Assembly: GCF_017654505.1 (NCBI RefSeq)
Contig: NC_054558.1
Span: 7,106,798 to 7,170,797 of the forward strand
Length of the DNA stretch: 64,000 nt
Direction: 5' to 3'
From: Polyodon spathula
Lineage: Eukaryota; Chordata; Actinopteri; Acipenseriformes; Polyodontidae
The translations under genes were made by a program, and so were the position numbers. Under the pieces are notes generated by a model, which searched no databases, had not been told where the DNA came from, and saw only the letters and a program-made list of their open reading frames with translations. Below, piece by piece: positions 57,281 to 64,000 of the stretch; the stretch's first letter is position 1, and each line of letters begins with the position of its first letter.

Positions 57281-57817
57281 TGCTCAGACGGGCGGGGTTG
57301 CTCAGTGGGGTGTGGCTGCTCAGACGGGCGGGGTTGCTCAGTGGGGTGTGGCTGCTCAGGGGGGGTGTGGCTGCTCAGACGGGCGGGGTTGCTCAGTGGG
57401 GTGTGGCTGCTCAGGGGGGGTGTGGCTGCTCAGACGGGCGGGGTTGCTCAGTGGGGTGTGGCTGCTCAGGGGGGGTGTGGCTGCTCAGACGGGCGGGGTT
57501 GCTCAGTGGGGTGTGGCTGCTCAGGGGGGGTGTGGCTGCTCAGACGGGCAGGGTTTCTCAGTGGGGTGTGGCTGCTCAGGGGGGGTGTGGCTGCTCAGAC
57601 GGGCGGGGTTGCTCAGTGGGGTGTGGCTGCTCGGGGGGGGTGTGGCTGCTCAGACGGGCGGGGTTGCTCAGTGGGGTGTGGCTGCTCAGGGGGGGTGTGG
57701 CTGCTCAGACGGGCAGGGTTGCTCAGTGGGGTGTGGCTGCTCAGGGGGGGTGTGGCTGCTCAGACGGGCAGGGTTGCTCAGATGGGTGTGGTTGCTCAGG
57801 GGGTGTGGCTGCTCAGC
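57281..57817. repeat. Nested GC-rich VNTR: 55-bp period built of 18/18/19-bp subunits
   Basis: Each 55-bp unit contains TGCTCAGACGGGCGGGGT, TGCTCAGTGGGGTGTGGC and TGCTCAGGGGGGGTGTGGC. There is one 36-bp unit lacking the third subunit, eight full units, and a final partial unit. Many G-runs on the plus strand give G-quadruplex potential and GC-box-like sites. The absence of stop codons yields long Gly/Cys/Trp-rich frames that are not proteins. Confidence 0.96.
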
Positions 57818-60800
57818 GGTGCTGTGTGATCCAGACATCAGCAGTCCAGTGGGAGCGCTGTTCACGTGCTCATAGTATCTGTAATTTGCTTGCTTTTCTT
57901 GAATGAGCGCACAAGGTCTCGCTATGATTAGATTAGCCGGGACCCTGGAACCCACTCCATTACAGCACAGAGCATCTGGAAGGCAAACGTGGATCACACA
58001 TGTAGAGGAAGCATTTAGTAGGCTCAGCTAGCCCTTAGTGGACAGTAATCCAAAGAAGACATCACACAACTGGAGATTGCTTAAGTGATCTCGACACATC
58101 ACTTACTGTTGATTATTACCTGTGATATCTGATTAGGAAATTGATTCCTGATGGCACCTCTTCATTCAATTACACCTCATTAGAAGCCTTTAAATAGTTT
58201 GTGTCTTACATGAAATACTGTTGTACAAACATGACATGACATGACATGCCCAAGACCAGGCCTGGTTAACCGGTCTGCTGTGTTGAGTTCTTTTTCCCAA
58301 ACTGTCACTGCTGTTTGAGTGGGGTTATTTTTATGACAGCGTTTTGCAGGTCTGCATTGTCGAAAGAGCTGCAGCAAAGGCTTACATTTCTCTGATTAAG
58401 GCTGGATTCCCTCAGCCTAATCAAATCAACCGACATCTCATTTCTGAAGAGCACAGATTGAAAATATTTAATTGGTGTCAATTTAAACTAAATATACATG
58501 CTTCAATCCGCATTGCCATGCATTAATAAAAATACAACAAAGAAAAAACAGACTTAATGAAGTCTTATTATTGGAACCAAGTCTGAATCCATAAAATTCA
58601 GACATGCTCATGAATGCTGCTGTTTCTCATAACCTGGTCGTGTTTAAAAAACTAAAACATGGACGGCGATTAAAAATAGAGCTTGGGTCTTAATAGAACT
58701 TCAGTGACGGTTAAAAGAGTGTGATGCATATCTGATTATTTCATTTTGGCCCGTTCTAACCCTTGTCCATTTTTCAGTGGACACAAAAAGACAAATGTCA
58801 AACATATATAGCTGAAAGGGCTGTGTTTTTTAATGTAGCTGGTTTTGTTGGTACTGTACTATATTTCCAACAGAAGCAGTATTTTAATTCAGAACGATAT
58901 GATTTTGAAAATATCTCTTACCAAATGAGACGGCTGTGGACACGTGGACTGTAATACAGGACATACTTTTAAATCCGGTACGTATTGTAGCAGTCTGTAA
59001 AATTCCCTGTTAACGACCCAACAGCAAAATGAAATCAGAATGTTACACATGCACAGAACTGCGTAAAATGTAAAAGGCAATGCAATTTAGAAAAAGATTA
59101 AAAAATAATTAAAACAGTATCCAAAGTCAGTATTCAAAATTGCACAATACGGTGCTTGAAAAAATAAAACTTGGGTTGCAGAATTGCTGTGACATTCGCC
59201 TTGTGGTTTAATGATGTCACAGAACCCCTTGATGCAATTGCTTTCTTATACTTCCCTGCAGCCCATCTATTATACTAAGTGTATATATCACCGTACAATG
59301 CTGTTAGATCAGTAAAATAGGTCTGATACTGAGCACCAGCTCTTTAAACTTGCTGCAGATTGAAGCTTGATGCTGGATGTACAACCATGTAACAATGGTA
59401 AGAGTCTAAGGGATCTTGCTTCCCCGCTATTTATTATGAACTTGACTTTGTGACAGTGAGAGAGCCTTGTGCAGTGTATCTACCTATTAATAAATAACAC
59501 TGCAATAAACTGCATTCATTCTGGAAAACACAGATGGACTCCATGTATAAACAATTCAGAACAGAGAATGTTTTTTTTTCTCTCTCTCTCTCTCTCTTCA
59601 TAACTACATTTAAATTGCAGATCAAGTTCTGTTTGTCCAGAATGTTTGGTTTAGTTCCCAGACAGAAAACTTAATAATAAATATGATCATTGTACCAACT
59701 TGTTTTCTGTATAGATTAATGAAAGCATGCATACATTGAGGTTTTAAATGGGCAAGCATCCCACGTCTGAAACAATGATTCCTGGTGCAGAGGAACCAAC
59801 CCTTCAGGACACATTTTCAAAGCCATTTACTTCAAAACATCAGGAGCACCATTTTTGTCTGAATCGTAAAAATAAAACACAATTTACAGTTCTAAACTGT
59901 AGGTTCCTTCATATACTGAAGTGGATTTTATGATCATGTAGATCTTTGATCCACAACACTTACTACTACTAAATACTAAAAAAAAACAAATTCATTTAAA
60001 AACGTATAAGAAACACCTTCTGATTACTCACAAGCCACTAAGTTACTTTATTTCTGGTTTGGCATCTTTATTGAGTGTGTTTTTACTATCTGTAAAAAAA
60101 ACACAACCTGACAATCAAGCCCATTATCAGTTAATACAGAGTTGCACACATAAAGGGATTATAACCTCTGGTCGACCCTAGCAGGCTCTCTCTCCCCACC
60201 TGCTTCAATACAATCTGATACAATGCTGCTCCATTTTGGACTCACAGACTATTCATTTATTGCAAAAACCCCTAAGGTTGTGTGCTTCTGTTATCTTATT
60301 AGCTCAGGCAACACAAACACTCTGATCTCAGCCTATTCCCTGTCTCTCGGCTCACTCTCTGTAACCCCCCTCCTTCTCTCTCGCCATCCCTCTTTCACAC
60401 CCAAGGCTGGCCGAAGTCAATTACTTATTGGTTGCCGCGGAAACCCAGCAGGCCACTTATGGCCACTAGGCCCGTTTATTTATCAGCAAGGTGAGCGAGT
60501 TAACCCTATAACCTCAGCGAGTTATTACTCGTTGGCCTGTCCACTACCAGGAAACAACGAAGAAAATGCTCCTGTGCCTAGCTTGAATGCTACGGCTTTG
60601 TATAAAATTAAAGAAATGCCAGAGCAACTGTAGACTATAAAGAACTGGAAAAATATTCCAGTTAAAATGGTTAATGCCCATATTCTGAATCACCCAGACA
60701 AATGCACATAGGTCTGGTCAATTCCCTGTGGAGAATAGAAAATTGCTCAGGGAAGACTTTATATGTATTCAAGCTTCCCCACTAAGCAGTTGTAATACCA

Positions 60801-61624
60801 ATAGATCCTAATAACCTAAATCCATGCATGCCTGACTGCCTGGCTGTACTGCCACTGGGATCAGGCTGCACAACAGCCAACCTGCAAAGGAGAGAGCTTG
60901 ATGAGTGGGGCTGGGGCTGGACTCCATCATAGAATCCATCTCTCTCTAGCTTGCCCTTGAAGTCTGGTTAGATGAGACTGACACCCGACTAATCACCATG
61001 CCAGGGTCTGGAAGATTAATCCGCCTGCCGGGGAGCTGGATCTTAATGTTAACACTGAATCTGGTTTCGTTCACATTCGGCGCACATTCAAGGTGGCAAT
61101 TCTGAACCATTTCATGTGAATTTTTATGTAATGTTATAAAAGCAGCAAGAAACTGCTTAGATTTCTTCTGCTCTTTATCATAAATAGTCTTGTCAGCTCA
61201 TAGTTATTCATCAAATTCCACCCCCCCCCCAAATCTAATAAGCATTCTATGCATAATACATGAGTAACAATGGCTCCTTAAAACAAACAGTTACGCTAAT
61301 GGTAATTCCATTGTTTGAGCCGCTGAATCGCTACGACAGAACAAGCAGCGAAAACGATGAGCTTTGATTCAATGCAATAGCGACATCCCACTGGACTGAT
61401 ATCCCAAGATGTAAGCGTGAAACATCACAACGCTTGTGATCTGATATTAACATCAACAATCCGTAGAACAAAGCAGGAACAGCAACTCAGGAGAATGTTA
61501 GAAGAACACGAGGAGTTCTATTATGCTTTGACTTCTAATCACTCACTTCCAATGCCAGCAGCAAGGAGCGAGTCCCTGAGCTACACAGACGATTACTGCA
61601 GACAGACGGCAAACACACACACAC

Positions 61625-61659
<35 letters not shown>

Positions 61660-62630
61660 AACACCAATTAAAAAAACAGAAACTGCAGAAGCGCAGTCCT
61701 ATCAGCTAGAATGAACTAGCATGGAGGGGAATACAAAAGTCTCTCATTATTCTGCTCAGCAATACAATTGAGTTTATTAGAAAAAAAGTGTTACACAAAA
61801 GAAAAAAAAAAAAAAAAAAATAATATATATATATATATTATTTTACTTCATCTCCTATTAACATTTATTTTTACATAATTATCTTTACATTTCATTCAAA
61901 CCTGCTAGATACATGTCACAGTAAAGATTGTTTTAATGCGGTTTACTCAAGCATAATGCTTTTTCCTCATACCTCTTGCTATTGACATGAAAATGAACAC
62001 AAATGATTTCATACATACATGGATTGTATTGAATTCTGACCGTTTCCCTGAAAGTCAAATCCTAACCTCTGGACTGAGATTGCAGTACTCTCTCGCCTGC
62101 TTTACTGCTGCTGTTCCAGAGCGAATCTGCATCCCATGCATTTTTAAACAGGGCTTCCAATCTCTCTGCATAGACACACACACACAGACCCTGGCAGCCT
62201 CTGCACACATGGTCCAGAGTAGCACTGCGATTCAGAGAGGAGCAAAACAGTCACTAGAGGACTGCAGGTGGCTGTTTATTAGCACAGACAACACCATCTT
62301 TATAGCGTGCAAATTATATACTGTGCATGAGCTGCAAGCATTTACATGATGTGGAAAAAAAACCATCTGGACAATACTGACTATACAATATACCCAGCCC
62401 TGCTGAAAAAAAATGAATACATCCCATTATATTTTGAACAAGGTATTGCAATCATGTACCATATTATTTTCTCTTAACATATACTATATATACATTGCAG
62501 ATAGCTAGCTAGACAGATACAGTAGATACATATGCAGTAGATAGACAGATAGATGCACATTGCACAGTGTTAAACATGCCCCCTGTCTTAATCAAACCCC
62601 TTTCTAAGACCGAATTCATCAGCAGACTTA
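57818..62630. other. Upstream/intronic DNA without recognised genes
   Basis: A (CT)n at 59579-59598, a C-run at 61220-61230, a CA/CATA tract (61613-61660), an A-run with TA (61801-61840) and GATA-like repeats (62500-62555). A 136-codon plus-strand ORF at 60223-60633 lacks recognisable features. GTTGCCGCGGAAAC at about 60432 resembles an RFX X-box only loosely. Confidence 0.4.
61613..61660. repeat. (CA)n / (CATA)n microsatellite
   Basis: CA repeats interrupted by CATACATA. Confidence 0.93.
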
Positions 62631-62631
62631 C

Positions 62632-62890
62632 CCAGCCACCTGCTGTTCCTTCCTATTGCTTCGTAAGGTGCAGTACTTTAGAATTAAAATCCCTTTTCCC
62701 AGACAGCGTTGATCAGATCCAACATAGACAGGTACGGAGAGTCCCTCTCTGGAATGGACAGCAGCAGCCGCTAAGGAAACTGCAGGAGAGCTGCAAGAGT
62801 CTAGCGACAGATCCAACTGGAGAGGGATGCTGCACACAAACAAGCATCCTTTAGAGGAAATAGAGAGAGGAGGGAGGGCAGGCAGCACTA
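62632..62890 (-). other. plekha6: Candidate non-coding first exon of plekha6
   Basis: A minus-strand ATTTAAATA TATA-like box lies about 30 nt upstream of 62890. A relatively GC-rich segment then runs to a strong donor (CTGG|GTAAGTC) at 62632/62631. One frame is open throughout but has no ATG. It could be a 5' UTR exon of plekha6 or chance. The WW start is not encoded here. Confidence 0.28.
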
Positions 62891-62917
62891 CTGAGCATGC
62901 CCGGAGAAAATCCCAAG

Positions 62918-62937
62918 GTATTTAAATGTCACATGAC
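62918..62937 (-). promoter_or_regulatory. TATA-like box plus GTCACATGAC E-box
   Basis: On the minus strand GTCATGTGAC (62937-62928) immediately precedes ATTTAAATACC. GTCACATGAC is one base from the TFEB/USF-type GTCACGTGAC. This arrangement suggests a minus-strand promoter for the candidate first exon. Confidence 0.3.
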
Positions 62938-63524
62938 ACTGCCAGAGCTGTCAGCGGAGAGGGAAGGGACACCGGTTAACCCCGCAAATGCCTAAGTGGA
63001 AAATCAATCCTTCAGCCATCGCAGATGAAAAGATCTCTAATCAGCGACACACACCCCCAACTCCACCCCACCACCATGAACACTGTCAGTCAGGGTGGGT
63101 GTTTTTATTGGTTACATTAGGGTGAGCTTGATTAACCCCTTCACTGTCACAGGCCTCTCATCATATTCTCATCACTTAATGAAAGCTGTTAGGACACAGG
63201 ATCCTGATAAGAAAAATTGCAAAAAAAGATGGATTCATGATATCCTAAAGATCTAAAACGATCTGCCATTATCAAGCTGTTGTTTTCTTCACTAATTACA
63301 ATTAAAAACGCAATGGAAAGATGTGGCGTTTCAAAAGGGAAACAGATCTCTGCCTGTATGTCTGGTCAACAGGTGTGTAGGACTCAACTTGACGTGACTT
63401 GTAGGTTGTAAGATTCAACTTGACTGTTTCCGTAAAACAGGCATGGATCTATTGCAATGTTGTACTTATCACAAATTACTACTAAATGTTTTGGGTATTT
63501 TTTTCTTCTTTTTTAATATATCAT
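62938..63524. other. Upstream DNA without recognised genes
   Basis: Starts with a moderately GC-rich stretch that includes GGTTAACC (62974-62981); the rest is AT-rich. No gene seen. Confidence 0.4.
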
Positions 63525-63566
63525 TGAGGTTTTATAGGAAACCACCATGAACACACACACACACAC

Positions 63567-63622
<56 letters not shown>

Positions 63623-63654
63623 GTGTGTTCATGGTGGTTTCCTATAAAACCTCA
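63525..63654. repeat. Near-perfect palindrome with (TA)n core
   Basis: TGAGGTTTTATAGGAAACCA then CCATGAACACACAC at the left is matched exactly in reverse complement at the right end. The (TA)n centre is self-complementary. The arms differ only in CA-repeat length (left longer). The whole 130 bp could extrude as a cruciform. Confidence 0.95.
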
Positions 63655-63793
63655 TATACAAATATAAGTTAAGGGTTGTTTTTTTTTGTTTGTTTGTTTG
63701 TTGTTTTTTTATGAAAATAAGATTTGAAAAATACAACTCCTCTTGTCCTGTCAAGGCTGTTGCGAAAGTGCGTATTGAGTACAGTATACAGTA

Positions 63794-64000
63794 ATGAAAA
63801 TGGATAAAACAAGTCGTGATCATGTGGAAAAGAGTGGATTGAAAAGGGGCCAAGTATCAATGGGATTACAAAGAAGTTATGATGTAATTTTTAAGATCAC
63901 GGTTACCAGAGAAGCAATTATCGTGCTGCTGAAAAATTCGTGTCACCTAAAACGACACAGGCGGGGACAAAATAACTGCTATCGCACAGGCTCTCAGGGG
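63794..64000 (+). pseudogene. Partial transposase-like ORF (Brinker/pogo-type HTH), runs off right edge
   Basis: The frame from the ATG at 63794 reads MKMDKTSRDHVEKSGLKRGQ and then LQRSYDVIFKITVTREA. This resembles the K-YDA-FKL-VV-A start of Brinker/psq-type helix-turn-helix domains in pogo-like transposases. The expected next motif, NRAAARKFGV, appears one frame over as NYRAAEKFVS, so a small indel has probably broken it. The match is by eye; the rest lies outside the window. Confidence 0.4.

Noticed and set aside
57298..57906. Three overlapping 174-202 codon plus-strand frames rich in Gly, Cys, Trp
   Set aside because: Translation of the 55-bp VNTR; all three frames are equally open, so no coding signal.
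60223..60633. 136-codon plus-strand ORF with an ATG
   Set aside because: No recognisable motif or conservation; likely chance.
1..64000. CRISPR array, prokaryotic operon or phage system
   Set aside because: No direct repeats with unique spacers and no prokaryotic gene structure; the DNA is clearly vertebrate nuclear.

Overview
This is a stretch of vertebrate nuclear genome, most likely from a ray-finned fish. Genes are split by GT-AG introns, the DNA is rich in simple repeats, VNTRs, MITEs and LINE/SINE debris, and there are no bacterial-style operons. The encoded proteins stay close to the human orthologues as I recall them, which would suit a slowly evolving non-teleost such as a sturgeon, paddlefish, gar or bowfin. 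That last point is a guess.

Almost all real coding content is on the minus strand. (1) Positions 264-288 hold the first coding exon of golt1a (Got1-family Golgi membrane protein); the rest lies beyond the left edge. (2) Positions 289-5536 are the golt1a-plekha6 intergenic region. It contains a (TA)n tract, an (AAT)n tract, a possible spliced plekha6 3' UTR exon, and a 75-codon membrane-type ORF next to a consensus CRE. (3) Positions 5537-29955 hold plekha6, which I assembled exon by exon. There are 24 consecutive coding exons with GT-AG borders and matching phases. They encode the distal half of a WW domain, a PH domain, a long basic/proline-rich middle, a coiled-coil region and a conserved C-terminus. 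From the internal methionine at 28045 the assembled reading frame is 1,106 codons plus stop. (4) Positions 29956-64000 are about 34 kb of 5' intronic or upstream DNA. The exon carrying the first half of the WW domain is not found here, so plekha6 probably continues past the right edge. Two candidate first exons are noted (about 31593 and about 62632-62890).

The order and shared orientation of golt1a and plekha6 match human 1q32.1 (GOLT1A-PLEKHA6), which supports orthology.

The most unusual features are where repeats sit relative to splice sites. An 18 x 31-bp VNTR starts inside the CAG of a 3' splice site. A C21 tract (in the transcript) forms the pyrimidine tract of a PH-domain exon. A G-rich (GGGTGT)n tract lies just after a weak donor. 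A foldback MITE fills most of an intron between two PH exons. The same gene has an in-frame 66-nt alternative acceptor that would insert 22 residues into the PH domain. Elsewhere there are a 21-bp VNTR, a nested 55-bp GC-rich VNTR, a hAT MITE with its target-site duplication, a larger MITE with TIRs, a degraded LINE 3' end, SINE heads, a near-perfect palindrome with a TA core, and a partial transposase-like ORF at the right edge. I found no CRISPR array, prokaryotic system or intact autonomous transposon.
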